Assembly: GCA_963755815.1 (NCBI GenBank)
Contig: CAVWLF010000014.1
Coordinates: 143,712-207,711 of the forward strand
Direction of reading: 5' to 3'
DNA: 64,000 bases
Source of the DNA: Palsa-506 sp963755815
Lineage (GTDB): Bacteria > Actinomycetota > Actinomycetes > Streptosporangiales > Streptosporangiaceae
The position numbers were made by a program, and so were the translations under genes. Below are positions 18,907 to 28,341 of this stretch, in pieces; the stretch's first letter is position 1; each line of letters starts with the position of its first letter. The notes below the pieces were generated by a model. It was not told where the DNA came from, made no database searches, and saw only the letters and a list, made by a program, of their open reading frames with translations.

Positions 18907-19770
18907 TCAGGGCCGGTCGAGCTGCTCAAGCTCGGCGGCGGACAGCGTGAGCTCGGCCGCACTGGCCGAGTCGGTGATCGACTCGGGCCGGCTGGCACCG
19001 GGGATGGGGATCACGACCGGCGCCTTGGCCAGCATCCAGGCCAAGGCGACCTGCTGCGGCGAGACCGAGTGGGCGTCCGCGACTTGCTGGAAGGCGGCAT
19101 GCCGCTCGCCGAGCTGCCCGGCGCCGCGGATGCCGCCGAGCGGGCTGTACGGCAGGAACGCGATGCCGAGACCGGCGCAGTGCCGGAGCTCGGGCTCACT
19201 GGCGCGGAACGCGGGCGAGAACCGGTTCTGCACGCTGGCCAGGTTGCCCTCGCCGAGCACCCGGCGGGCGATGTCGATCTGCTCGATGGTGGCGTTAGAG
19301 ATGCCGGCCATCCGGATCTTCCCGGCGTCAAGCAGTTCCTTCAGCGCGCCGACTGAGTCGGCGTAAGGAACCTTCGGGTCGGGCCGGTGGAACTGATAGA
19401 GGCCGATGGCGTCCACGCCGAGCGCCTTCAGCGACGCCTCCGCGGCCTGCCGCAGGTGCGCGGGCGAGCCGTCCACCGTCCACGAGCCGTCGCCGGGACG
19501 CAGGTGGCCGCCCTTGGTGGCGACCAGCACCGAGCTGACGTCCCCGCCGTAGCTGGCCAGAGCCTGAGCGATCAGCCGCTCGTTGTGCCCGATCTCGCCC
19601 GCCCGCAGGTGATAGGCATCGGCGGTGTCGATCAGCGTCACGCCGGCGTCCAGCGCCGCATGGATGGTCCTGATCGACCGTTCGGCGTCTGGCCGGCCCT
19701 CGATGGACATCGGCATGCCGCCGAGGCCGATGGCGCCGACCGCTACTGACCCGATCTGCCTGGTACGCAT
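18907..19770 (-). CDS. aldo/keto reductase
   Basis: This 287-residue TIM-barrel oxidoreductase uses NADPH. It has the catalytic Asp/Tyr region LIDTADAYHLRAGEIGHNERL, the Lys in VLVATKGG, and a late cofactor block VVIPIPGASRPESI. The start chosen is ATG at 19770 (MRTRQIGSVAVGAIGLGGMPMS), where family members begin; the longer frame would add a Pro/Arg-rich leader with no homology signal. The substrate is unknown. The gene is monocistronic between the PPTase and recQ. Confidence 0.87.
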   Translation of the reverse strand: MRTRQIGSVAVGAIGLGGMPMSIEGRPDAERSIRTIHAALDAGVTLIDTADAYHLRAGEIGHNERLIAQALASYGGDVSSVLVATKGGHLRPGDGSWTVDGSPAHLRQAAEASLKALGVDAIGLYQFHRPDPKVPYADSVGALKELLDAGKIRMAGISNATIEQIDIARRVLGEGNLASVQNRFSPAFRASEPELRHCAGLGIAFLPYSPLGGIRGAGQLGERHAAFQQVADAHSVSPQQVALAWMLAKAPVVIPIPGASRPESITDSASAAELTLSAAELEQLDRP

Positions 19771-19938
19771 TCGCAACTCCCGTGCTGAGCCTGCTGCCCG
19801 GCGTGCGGCGCCGGGACTCCTTCGCCGCCCGGCGGGGCCGCCGGGCAGTTGATCCACGGCAACGTCTAACAGCCGGCCGCCCTCGGCTATGTCCGCCAGG
19901 CCAGGTGAATTCCGGCTTGAGGACCCGTACCAGGCTCA

Positions 19939-22194
19939 TCAGCCCGTGGTGACCGCCAGCACGAGCGGCAGCACGGCGGCGGCCCCGGTCTCGCGGAGCA
20001 GCCGGGCGGCGACCGTCATGGTCCAGCCGGTCTCCAGCCGGTCATCGACCAGCAGCACCGGACCGCCAAGCCCGGCGACGGCGCCGCCGAGCTGCGCCGG
20101 GACGGCCAGCGAGTGCCAGAGGGCGCGCAGCCGGTGGGCGCTGTTGTACTGACGGCCGTCCTCGGCCGGAGGCCCGTCTTCCGCCGGGCGGCCGTCTTCC
20201 GCCGGAGGGCTGTCTTCCGCCGGGCGGCCTTCTGCTGGCCCGCCGGGATCGTGGCCGCCCGCGCCAGCGGCCCCGGCGGCGTACTCCAGGGCGCCCAGGT
20301 AAGGCAGCTGGCCTATCCCGGCGATCCGCTCGCCGAGACTGCGGATGAGCAGCGGCCGGGTCCGTGACGGCAGCGTGATCACCCCGGCCGGCCGCTGCGC
20401 CCAGTCCCATCCGGTCAGGACCTTGACCATGGCCGCCACGAACTCGTCCGGGACCTGGTCATCGGCCGCATCGGCGGCCAGCAGGGCGCGCAGCCGGGGA
20501 CCCCAGCCCAGGTCGGTCAGCCGGCCGAGGGCCCGGCCCGGCTCCGCTGACTGGTCCGCCGGGATCTTGCCGGCTACGTCGATGGCCAGGTCCTTCATCC
20601 CGGTCGGCCACATCTTCCGCGGCGTGATCTCCACCCCGGGCCGCAGCAGCCGGTCGCTGGCGGCGGCGGTGCCCGCCGCGGAGACCGCGTCGCTCCACGG
20701 CCGCTGGGTGCAGTTGTCGCAGCGCCCGCACGGCTCCGCCGCCGGATCGTCGAGCTCGCGCCGCAGGTACTCCATCCGGCAGGTCTCCGCGGTGACATAG
20801 CCGAGCATCGCGCGCTGTTCCCTGGACCGCTCCGCGCTCACCCGCGCGTACCGGTCGGCGTCGTACGCCCATGCCTGGCCGGTCGCCTCCCAGCCGCCGC
20901 TGACCCGGCGCACGGCGCCGTCCACGTCCAGGACCTTGAGCATCATTTCCAGCCGGCTGCGGCTCATGTCCACCCGGGTTTCCAGCGCGCTGGTAGAAAC
21001 CGGCCGCCCCGCCTCGGCCAGCGCGGCGAGCGTGGCCCGGACGACCCGCTCCGGCGGGAAGGCCAGCGAGGCGAAGTACGCCCAGATGTCGGCGTCCTCG
21101 CGGCCGGGCAGCAGGATCACGTCGGCGCGCCGCACGCCCCGGCCCGCCCGGCCGATCTGCTGGTAGTAGGCGATCGGCGACTGCGGGGCGCCAAGGTGCA
21201 CGACGAATCCCAGGTCAGGCTTGTCGAAGCCCATGCCGAGGGCGCTGGTGGCCACCAGCGCCTTGAGCTCGTTGGCGAGCAGGGCGCTCTCCGCTGCCTG
21301 CCGCTGCGCATTGTCGTCGCGGCCGGTGTACGCGGCGACGTCGTAACCGCGGTCGCGCAGGAACGCGGCACTCTCCTGCGCCGCCGCCACCGTCAGCGTG
21401 TAGATGATGCCGGAGCCCTCCAGCTCGCCCAGGTGCTCGGCCAGCCAGGCGAGCCGCTGCTGGGCGGCCGGCAGGCGCACGACCGCCAGGTGCAGGCTGT
21501 CCCGGTCCAGCGGACCACGCAGAACGAGCGTCTCGTGCTCACCGCCCGCGCCGAGCTGCTCGGCGACGTCGCGGGTGACCCGGGCGTTCGCCGTCGCGGT
21601 GGTGGCCAGCACCGGGACGCCGGGCGGCAGCTCCGCCAGCAGCGTCCGGAGCCGCCGGTAGTCAGGCCGGAAATCGTGGCCCCAGTCGGAGATGCAATGC
21701 GCCTCGTCCACCACGAGCATCCCGGCCGCCGCGATCAGCTTGGGCAGGACCAGGTCACGGAAGCCGGGATTGTTCAGTCGCTCCGGGCTGACCAGCAGCA
21801 CATCGACGGCGCCGTCGGAGACCTCCGCGTAGACCTGCTCCCATTCGTCGATGTTGGCCGAGTTCACGGTCCGGGCGTGAATGCCCGCCCGGTCGGCCGC
21901 CTCGATCTGGTTGCGCATCAGCGCGAGCAGCGGCGAGACGATGACCGACGGGCCCGCGCCGCGGGCCCGCAGCAGCGCGGTCGCGGTGAAGTAGACGGCC
22001 GATTTCCCCCAGCCGGTCCGCTGCACGACCAGCGCGCGGCGCCGGTCAATGACCAGCGCCCTGATCGCGGTCCACTGGTCCTCCCGCAGCTGCGCGTCCG
22101 GCCCGGCCAGCGCGCGCAGGTGACCTTCGGCCTCCGCGCGCAGCCCGCGCTCGGCATCGCTCACGGGATCCTGGTCGTGGTCGTCGGCAGCCAT
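19939..22194 (-). CDS. RecQ-family ATP-dependent DNA helicase with C-terminal phosphoribosyltransferase-like domain
   Basis: This 751-residue protein has the RecQ core: Walker A RTGWGKSAVYF, the DEAH box VVDEAHCISDWGHDFRPDY, motif III TTATAN and motif VI QIGRAGRG. The RecQ zinc site includes CGRCDNC near residue 470. The last 100 residues end in GGPVLLVDDRLETGWTMTVAARLL, which has the D-D-x(2-3)-T-G shape of a PRPP-binding loop. This suggests a phosphoribosyltransferase-like fold, an architecture seen in actinobacterial RecQ relatives. Between the parts lies a low-complexity linker with repeated PPAEDGRPAEDG units. It probably acts in repair or recombination. Confidence 0.88.
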   Translation of the reverse strand: MAADDHDQDPVSDAERGLRAEAEGHLRALAGPDAQLREDQWTAIRALVIDRRRALVVQRTGWGKSAVYFTATALLRARGAGPSVIVSPLLALMRNQIEAADRAGIHARTVNSANIDEWEQVYAEVSDGAVDVLLVSPERLNNPGFRDLVLPKLIAAAGMLVVDEAHCISDWGHDFRPDYRRLRTLLAELPPGVPVLATTATANARVTRDVAEQLGAGGEHETLVLRGPLDRDSLHLAVVRLPAAQQRLAWLAEHLGELEGSGIIYTLTVAAAQESAAFLRDRGYDVAAYTGRDDNAQRQAAESALLANELKALVATSALGMGFDKPDLGFVVHLGAPQSPIAYYQQIGRAGRGVRRADVILLPGREDADIWAYFASLAFPPERVVRATLAALAEAGRPVSTSALETRVDMSRSRLEMMLKVLDVDGAVRRVSGGWEATGQAWAYDADRYARVSAERSREQRAMLGYVTAETCRMEYLRRELDDPAAEPCGRCDNCTQRPWSDAVSAAGTAAASDRLLRPGVEITPRKMWPTGMKDLAIDVAGKIPADQSAEPGRALGRLTDLGWGPRLRALLAADAADDQVPDEFVAAMVKVLTGWDWAQRPAGVITLPSRTRPLLIRSLGERIAGIGQLPYLGALEYAAGAAGAGGHDPGGPAEGRPAEDSPPAEDGRPAEDGPPAEDGRQYNSAHRLRALWHSLAVPAQLGGAVAGLGGPVLLVDDRLETGWTMTVAARLLRETGAAAVLPLVLAVTTG
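20148..20245 (-). repeat. Short tandem repeats in the RecQ linker
   Basis: Units of 15-18 nt encode repeated (P)PAEDGR/S steps in the linker ahead of the C-terminal domain. The repeat keeps the frame open. Confidence 0.6.
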
Positions 22195-22384
22195 GCCGTC
22201 CTTCGTACCAGCTCATGCCGACGTTCAGGTCAGCTGGCGGCGAGAAAGTCTGCCGCTATCCCGCCGCCGGGTGACCCCCGGTAGTCGCGGAGTTCGCTGC
22301 GCGCGGCGGTCAGGGCGCGGTCGCTGGTCAGCATTCCCGGCGGCCGGCGCGGCGATTGCACGTTCCGCTCGCCCCCCGTACGGC

Positions 22385-22415
22385 CGCAGGACCCGCGGCG
22401 GTCGCGGGTCCTGCG
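22385..22415 (-). terminator. Perfect 13-bp hairpin downstream of the HtrA gene
   Basis: CGCAGGACCCGCG (22385-22397) and CGCGGGTCCTGCG (22403-22415) flank a 5-base loop. It lies 20 bp past the stop of the HtrA gene on the minus strand. It is very stable but lacks a T-run, as is common in high-G+C genomes. Confidence 0.5.
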
Positions 22416-22434
22416 GGCCGGGCCGGCCGGGAGC

Positions 22435-23791
22435 TCAGCTGGCCGGGCCGGCGGCCAGGGTCACGGTGGCGGTCTGGGCCTGGCCGGACTGGTCTGTCCA
22501 GCCAACGCTGATCTGGTCGCCCGGGTGGTAGTTGCTCAGCACCGACTGGATATCCGAGGAGGACGTGACGGCGTGGCCGGCGATCGAGGTGATCTGGTCG
22601 CCCGCGGCCAGGCCGGCCTGGGCGGCTGCTGATCCGGGCACGACCCCGGCGATGACCACGCCGCCGTTGCTGGCTGAGCCGCCAGCGCTGCCGCCGTCGC
22701 TGCCGTCGCCGTTGCCGAAGCCGCCGCTGAAGCCGCTGCCGCCGCTGAAGCCGCCGAAGCCGCTGCCGCCGCTGAAGCCGCTACCGATGCCGCCGCTGAA
22801 GCCGCTACCGAAGCCACCGTAAGCCGTTGCCGAAGCCGCTGCCGTCGCCACTGCCGCCGCTGAAGCCGCTATTGCCGCTGCCGAAGCCGCCGTCGCTGCC
22901 GCCGAGGCTGCCGGAGTCTGCGGACGATGTCTCCACGCCGAGGAACGCGGTGCCGCCGAGGTGGGTGGTGGACGACGGCGTGCCCGCCTCGATCTGGCTC
23001 GCGATCGAGGATGCCTCGGTGACCGGGATGGCAAAGGCCTGAGTCTGCGCTGGCGCCTGCCCGGACTGCGACTGAGAGTCGGCCGTGGCGGGGGAGGTAG
23101 AGGCAGCGGTGTCCATCCCGATGACCTGCCCGTCGGTGTTAACCAGCGGCCCGCCAGAATCGCCCGGCTGGATATTGGCGTTGGTGCCGATCAGGCCGGT
23201 CAGTTGCTCAGCGGTGCCGGAAGACTCATCGGAGGCGGTGATCGACTGGTCCAGGCCGTTAACCTTCCCGGTGGCCACCGACGGGGTGCCGCCCTTGCCG
23301 CCGGCATTGCCGAGCGCGACCACCCGCTGGCCGATCTGCGGGCTGCCGGAGCTCAGGGTGACCGTCTGCAGGCCGGAGGCGCGCTCAAGCTGCAGTACCG
23401 CGACGTCATGGGCCTTGTCGTAGCCGATCACCCGGGCGGTGTAGGTACGCCCGTTCCCCACGTCGGTCGCCTTGATCGAGGTCGCGCCGTCGATCACGTG
23501 ATTGTTGGTCAGCACCTCGCCGGTGGAGGTCAGGACCATCCCGGTGCCGGCCGCCTCGCCATCCTGGTATCCCAGCGTGGACACCACGTCGACCAGGCCC
23601 GGGTCAACCTGCGACGCGATCTGCGACGTGGTCAGCGCGGTGGCGCCCATCGCATCCGCCGCGCCCAGTCCCGCGATAACCAGTGCCGCCGCCGCTCCGG
23701 CGGACGCGCCCGCCCGCCAGGCATGCCGCCGCCACGGCCGGCGATCCTGCCCCGGACCGCCAAAGACCGACTGCTCGTTAACCGTGCTCAT
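22435..23791 (-). pseudogene. HtrA/DegP-like trypsin-type serine protease with PDZ domain, frameshifted
   Basis: The N-terminal frame (22805-23791, 328 residues) has a basic start, a membrane helix (about 27-48) and an exported trypsin-like domain. The catalytic residues are His in VLTNNHVIDG, Asp in KAHDVAVLQL and Ser in IQPGDSGGPLV. It ends in a Gly/Phe/Ser-rich repeat at GFGNGLRWLR. The repeat and the PDZ domain (VIAGVVPGSAAAQAGLAAGDQI) continue in the next frame to 22435. One extra T on the coding strand (the AA at 22821-22822) explains the break: removing it turns GLRWLR into GYGGFGSG. As read, a protease without its PDZ domain is made. A read error is equally possible. Confidence 0.82.
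22680..22900 (-). repeat. Gly-Phe/Ser-Gly repeat coding region in the HtrA linker
   Basis: Imperfect repeats of GGCTTC/GGCAGC-type codons encode a flexible GFSGG-rich linker between protease and PDZ domains. The single-base frame break lies inside it. Confidence 0.7.
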
Positions 23792-23929
23792 CCGGGATCC
23801 GCTCCTCCGTGCGTAGCCATGCTGGTTGCCTGATACCGATGTTCAGGCTCGAACCTGGAGGGAATCCGCAAGGGCCTTGGGCGCTTGCTCACGTTCTCAT
23901 GAGAGTTTGCTGACCGTCACCGGCGGGCG

Positions 23930-24778
23930 TCAGCCTGCCGGCGGCCGCGGGCCGTAGACGGCCACCGCGTTCTGGCCGAAGACAGCGTCCGTCTCCGCCG
24001 CGCTGAGCCGCCCGCCGACCAGGGTCCTGGCCAGCGCGGCCACCTGGCCGTAGGTCGCCGCCAGCGTGCAGACCGGCCAGTCCGACCCGAACATGAGCCG
24101 GCCCGGCCCGAAGCAATCCAGCAGCCACCCGGCATAGGGCGCGATCTGGCCCGGTTCCCACCCTGGCCCGGCCTCGGTGACCAGGCCGGACAGCTTGCAG
24201 GTCACGTTCGGCCGGCTGGCCAGCTCGGCCACCTGCCGCGCCCAGGGCTCGACCAGGCCGGCCCCGATGGCCGGCTTGCCGCCGTGGTCGAGCACGAAAC
24301 GGACATCGCCGAGCTCGCCGGTCACCCGCACCGCGGCGGGCAGCTGGGCGGGACGGACCAGCAGGTCGAAACAGAGCCCCGCGGCGGCGGCGGCACGCAG
24401 CCCGCGGCGCACCTCCGGCCGGTCCAGCCAGCCGGGATCTGGCTCATCCTGGACCAGGTGCCGGAGGCCGGCCAGCCGGTCACCACCGGGCAGGCTGCGC
24501 AGCCTGGCGATCTCCGCGGCGATATCAGGTCCGGCCAGGTCAGCCCAGCCGACGACGGCGGCGACCAGGTTGCCGCCACCGGCCAGCGCCAGGAACTCCT
24601 CCGTCTCGGCGGTGTCATTAAGAACCTGAACGAGGACACTGGCGCCGATCCCCTCCGCCGCGGCGGCATCGGCGAAGTCGTCCAGGCCGAAACGCCGCCG
24701 CAGCGCGGGGAGGTCCGCGAGCCACTCATGCCGGCGGCGGCCGGGATCCCACACGTGATGATGCGCATCGACGATCAT
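23930..24778 (-). CDS. amidohydrolase, probable L-fucono-1,5-lactonase
   Basis: This 282-residue metal-dependent hydrolase of the amidohydrolase superfamily (COG3618 type) starts MIVDAHHHVWDP (the HxH metal ligands), has FVLDHGGKP in the middle and MFGSDWPVC near the end with the catalytic Asp. In this group the usual substrate is a sugar lactone. It overlaps the aldo/keto reductase stop by one base and sits with an L-fuconate dehydratase, so L-fuconolactone hydrolysis to L-fuconate is the best call. Confidence 0.85.
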   Translation of the reverse strand: MIVDAHHHVWDPGRRRHEWLADLPALRRRFGLDDFADAAAAEGIGASVLVQVLNDTAETEEFLALAGGGNLVAAVVGWADLAGPDIAAEIARLRSLPGGDRLAGLRHLVQDEPDPGWLDRPEVRRGLRAAAAAGLCFDLLVRPAQLPAAVRVTGELGDVRFVLDHGGKPAIGAGLVEPWARQVAELASRPNVTCKLSGLVTEAGPGWEPGQIAPYAGWLLDCFGPGRLMFGSDWPVCTLAATYGQVAALARTLVGGRLSAAETDAVFGQNAVAVYGPRPPAG

Positions 24779-25797
24779 TAACTGTCCCGGGTGGCGGCCG
24801 GGATGAGACCGTCGCTAGCCAGCTCCTCGAAGAGCGTCTCGGGGATGCGGAAGTCCAGGTACCCGGCGTCCTCGGTGATCTCGGCCGCCGTCCGCGCGCC
24901 GATGACCGCGGCCGTAATGGCCGGATGGCGGAGCGTGAACTGGAGCGCGACGGCGCCGAGCGGCACCCCGTAGGCGGCGCAGGCGGCGGCGATCCGCCGC
25001 GCCCGGTCCACCAGGCGGGCGGGGGCAGGCTGGTAGTTGTAGGTGGCGCCCGGGCCCGGATTAGCCAGCACGCCGCTGTTGAAGACGCCGCCTGCGAGCA
25101 CGGCCACGCCGCGGCGCTGGCACTCCGGCAGCAGCCGGTCCGCCGCGGTGCCGTCCAGCAGCGAGTACCGGCCCGCCACCAGCACGCAGTCCAGATCGGT
25201 GCGCGGCAGGAACCACTCAAGCAGCTCAACCTGATTCATCCCGACGCCGATCGCGCCGACCACGCCCGCGGCCCGCAACTCGGCCAGCGCCGGGTAGGCG
25301 CCGTCCAGCGCCTGGGCCGCGTAGTCGTCCGGGTCGTGGATGAGCGCCATATCGATCCGGTCGGTGCCGAGCCGCCGCAGGCTCGCCTCGACGGAGGCCA
25401 GCACGCCGTCCCGGCTGTAGTCCCTGATCCGGGCCAGTCGCGGCGTGCCGTAGAAGCTCTCGGCCCCTTCGACGTCGTCGTCGGTCGGCACCAGCAGCCG
25501 GCCGACCTTGGTCGACAGGACGTACTCCGGCCGCGGCCGGCCCGCGAGGAAGCGGCCGATCCGCTGCTCGGACAGGCCGGCGCCGTAATGCGGCGCGGTG
25601 TCGAAGGCGCGGATCCCGGCCGACCAGGCGGCCGCCAGCGTCTCCCGCGCGGCGCCGTCGCTGACGGCGGAGAACAGGCCGCCGATGGGGGCGCCGCCGA
25701 AGACCAGGCGGGTGATCCGCAGGCCAGTCCGGCCGACCGGCACCGTCGGCAGTACCGGCCCGGCGTCCGGCGCGGCCGGCCCGGCGTCGCCGGTCAT
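24778..25797 (-). CDS. aldo/keto reductase, probable L-fucose dehydrogenase
   Basis: This 339-residue NAD(P)-dependent barrel enzyme is of the D-threo-aldose/L-fucose dehydrogenase type. The catalytic region FDTAPHYGAGLSEQRIG, the Lys in VLSTKVGRLL and the His in MALIHDPDDY are present. It would oxidise L-fucose to L-fucono-1,5-lactone, the first step of the non-phosphorylating route. It overlaps the dehydratase stop by four bases and the lactonase start by one, so the three are translationally coupled. Confidence 0.84.
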   Translation of the reverse strand: MTGDAGPAAPDAGPVLPTVPVGRTGLRITRLVFGGAPIGGLFSAVSDGAARETLAAAWSAGIRAFDTAPHYGAGLSEQRIGRFLAGRPRPEYVLSTKVGRLLVPTDDDVEGAESFYGTPRLARIRDYSRDGVLASVEASLRRLGTDRIDMALIHDPDDYAAQALDGAYPALAELRAAGVVGAIGVGMNQVELLEWFLPRTDLDCVLVAGRYSLLDGTAADRLLPECQRRGVAVLAGGVFNSGVLANPGPGATYNYQPAPARLVDRARRIAAACAAYGVPLGAVALQFTLRHPAITAAVIGARTAAEITEDAGYLDFRIPETLFEELASDGLIPAATRDS

Positions 25798-27107
25798 GCG
25801 GGCCGGCCGCTAGCCAGCCAGGCGGCTCCGGACGGGTAGGTGAACTCGGCCACTGACTCCGGCCTGAACTCCGCTGACGCTCCCGGCGCGGTCGGCAGCA
25901 CGTAGCGGCCGCCGGTCACCCGCGCGGGCGCGACGAAGTGCTCGTGCAGGTGATCGATCCACTCGATCATCCGCCCGTCCATGGTCCCGGAGACGGCGGC
26001 GTAGTCGAACATCGACAGGTGCTGCACCATCTCGCAGAGCCCGACGCCGCCGGCGTGCGGGCACACCGGGACGCCGAACTTCGCCGCCAGCAGCAGGTTG
26101 GCGATGTTCTCGTTGACGCCGGCCACGCGGCACGCGTCGATCTGCATGACGTCGATCGCGTCCGCCTGCAGCAGCTGCTTGAAGATCACCCGGTTGGAGA
26201 CGTGCTCGCCGGTGGCGACCCGGATCGGGCTGACGGCGCGGTGGATCGCGGCGGTGCCCAGGATGTCGTCCGGGCTCGTCGGCTCCTCGATCCACACCGG
26301 CGGGACCTGCGCCAGCGCGCGGATCCACGGGATGGCGGTCGGCACGTCCCAGACCTGATTCGCGTCCACCGCGATGCCGACATCCGGGCCGACCACCTCG
26401 CGCGCGATGGCGCAGCGCCGCAGGTCGTCTTCCAGCCGGGCGCCGACCTTGAGCTTGACCAGGGTGAAGCCCTCCTGGACGGCGGCCGCGCACAGCTCGG
26501 CCATCCGCTCGTCGGAATAGCCGAGCCAGCCCGGCGAGGTGGCGTAGGCCGGGTAGCCATCGCGGCGGAGGATCTCGGTGCGCTCCGCCTTGCCCGCGGC
26601 GCTGCGCTCCAGCAGTTCCAGCGCGTCAGCGCGGGTCATCGCGTCCGTCAGGTAGCGGAAGTCGACCAGGTCGACGATCTGCTCCGGGGTCAGGTCGGAG
26701 AGCAGCTGCCAGAGTGGTTTCCCCGCCCGCCGGGCGGCAAGATCCCAGCAGGCGTTCAGCACCGCGCCGATCGCCATGTGCATGACGCCCCGCTCGGGGC
26801 CCAGCCAGCGCAGCGGGCTGTCGCCGACTAGCTCGCGGGACAGCCCGCCCAGGTCGGCAATCGTCTCGTCGACGTCGCGGCCGGCCAGGTAGGGCTCCAG
26901 CGCGCGCACCGCGCCGAGCTGGATGTCGTTCCCCCGGCCGAGCGTGAAGACGTGCGCATGCCCGGCCAGGCCGCCGGGGTCGTCGGTGCGCACCACCAGC
27001 GCGGCCGCCGAGTAATCGCCGCTCGGATTCATCGCGTCCGACCCGTCCAGGGTCCGGGACGTCGGGAAGCGGATGTCGTGCGTGTCGAAGCCCAGGATTC
27101 TCGTCAT
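25794..27107 (-). CDS. L-fuconate dehydratase (enolase superfamily)
   Basis: The 437-residue enzyme removes water from L-fuconate to give 2-keto-3-deoxy-L-fuconate. It belongs to the mandelate-racemase-like branch. It carries FTLVKLKVGA (KxK base), the metal-ligand segments VGIAVDANQVWD, WIEEPTSPDD and RVATGEHVSN, and the late His in VPVCPHAGGVGLCE. The opening FDTHDIRFPTSRTLDGSDAMNPSGDYSAA is the family form for fuconate dehydratases. It is the first gene of the coupled three-gene unit and lies 124 bp after the SDR gene on the same strand. Confidence 0.9.
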   Translation of the reverse strand: MTRILGFDTHDIRFPTSRTLDGSDAMNPSGDYSAAALVVRTDDPGGLAGHAHVFTLGRGNDIQLGAVRALEPYLAGRDVDETIADLGGLSRELVGDSPLRWLGPERGVMHMAIGAVLNACWDLAARRAGKPLWQLLSDLTPEQIVDLVDFRYLTDAMTRADALELLERSAAGKAERTEILRRDGYPAYATSPGWLGYSDERMAELCAAAVQEGFTLVKLKVGARLEDDLRRCAIAREVVGPDVGIAVDANQVWDVPTAIPWIRALAQVPPVWIEEPTSPDDILGTAAIHRAVSPIRVATGEHVSNRVIFKQLLQADAIDVMQIDACRVAGVNENIANLLLAAKFGVPVCPHAGGVGLCEMVQHLSMFDYAAVSGTMDGRMIEWIDHLHEHFVAPARVTGGRYVLPTAPGASAEFRPESVAEFTYPSGAAWLASGRPA

Positions 27108-27231
27108 AGGTCCTGCTCCCGGCCGTCGTCCGTGACGGCGGCAGTCGGCGGCAGGGCCCGTTTGCCGGGATTAAGCATCGGTCCTCCTGTACCCAGGCCA
27201 TCGGGCGGTCACCGTAGCGATCAGGTGCCGG

Positions 27232-28089
27232 TCAGGGCTGGCCGGGCGGCCGCACCCGCAGGCCCGACATGCCGCCGTCGACGGCCAGTGCCATCCCGGT
27301 CACCCCGCTGGCCAGCGGGCTGGCCAGGTACGCGATCGCGGCGGCCACCTCGTCGGCCGTGACCAGCCGCCCGCTCGGCTGGCGGGCCGCCAGCGCGGCT
27401 CGTTCCGCCTCCGGGTCCGGCGCGGCGGCGAGCAGCCGCGCCACCCACGGAGTGTCGGCGGTCCCCGGGGTCACGCACGCGACCCTGATGTGCTCGCGAA
27501 CATGATCGGCGGCCATGGCCAGGGTCAGCGCGTAGAGAGCGCCCTTGCTGGCCGAGTACAGCGCCCGCTGCGGCAGCCCGGCGGTCGATGCGATGGAGCA
27601 CGTGTTGACGATGACCGCCTGGCCGTGGCGCGTGACGGCCAGCCGCAGCTCGGGCAGGGCCGCGCGGCTCATCCGTACCGCGCCGAGCACGTTGACGTCC
27701 AGGACGTGCCGCCACTCGTCGTCGTCGTTGTCCTCGACGGTCCCGGCCGCGCCGATGCCCGCGTTGTTGACCAGGATGTCGATCCCGCCGAGGGCGCTCG
27801 CCACCGTCTGGACCGCGCTGCGTACGGCCCGGTCATCGGTGACGTCGGCGACGACCGGATACAGCGCATGCGCATCCGGCTCGTCCCCGGGCTGCGCCGC
27901 GCCGCTGGCCCGGGCCACGGCCTCCAGGCCGCCCGGCTGCCCTTCGCCAGCCCAGGGGATGACCCGGTCCACGATCGCGACCCGGGCGCCGCGGGCGGCG
28001 AGCAGCCGCGCGGTGGCCAGCCCGATTCCCGAGGCGCCGCCGGTCACCAGCGCGGTCAGGCCGTCGAATTCAGCGGTTGGTCCGGGCAC
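27232..28089 (-). CDS. SDR oxidoreductase, probable 2-keto-3-deoxy-L-fuconate dehydrogenase
   Basis: This 285-residue short-chain dehydrogenase has the NAD loop TGGASGIG, the NNAG motif in LVNNAGIGAAGT, the catalytic Ser in VNTCSIAST and YxxxK in LYSASKGALY. It lies upstream of the fuconate dehydratase on the same strand. In known fucose routes an SDR oxidises 2-keto-3-deoxy-L-fuconate to the 2,4-diketo acid, so that role is inferred from position. An insert of about 25 residues after the first strand (PWAGEGQPGGLEAVARASGAAQ) is longer than usual. Confidence 0.82.
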   Translation of the reverse strand: MPGPTAEFDGLTALVTGGASGIGLATARLLAARGARVAIVDRVIPWAGEGQPGGLEAVARASGAAQPGDEPDAHALYPVVADVTDDRAVRSAVQTVASALGGIDILVNNAGIGAAGTVEDNDDDEWRHVLDVNVLGAVRMSRAALPELRLAVTRHGQAVIVNTCSIASTAGLPQRALYSASKGALYALTLAMAADHVREHIRVACVTPGTADTPWVARLLAAAPDPEAERAALAARQPSGRLVTADEVAAAIAYLASPLASGVTGMALAVDGGMSGLRVRPPGQP

Positions 28090-28341
28090 GAGCGCTCCTT
28101 CCGTGCGGCTGCCGGGCGAGTACGGCGCGCCCGGGCCGCAGCAGGCATCGGATGTGTGCCCCCATCCTGTCCGCTACCCGCAACGTGAGTCCCGGCGCGT
28201 CCGGGGATGCGGGGAGCGGCGAGTGCAGAGACCAGATCTAGTTATATACGGCTGATAAAGCGCCGGGAAGCCTGCCCGTTACCATGAGGGACACCCGGGA
28301 GGGGACCGGCTGGCGGCAGCCTCGCAGCGCAGGGAGCGCAC
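28090..28341. promoter_or_regulatory. Divergent promoter region between the fucose genes and lutABC
   Basis: This 252-bp gap must hold promoters for both operons. The only strongly A+T-rich part is around 28236-28260 (GATCTAGTTATATACGG, then CTGATAAAG), a plausible site for polymerase or a regulator. No convincing dyad was found, and no regulator gene is adjacent. Confidence 0.4.
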
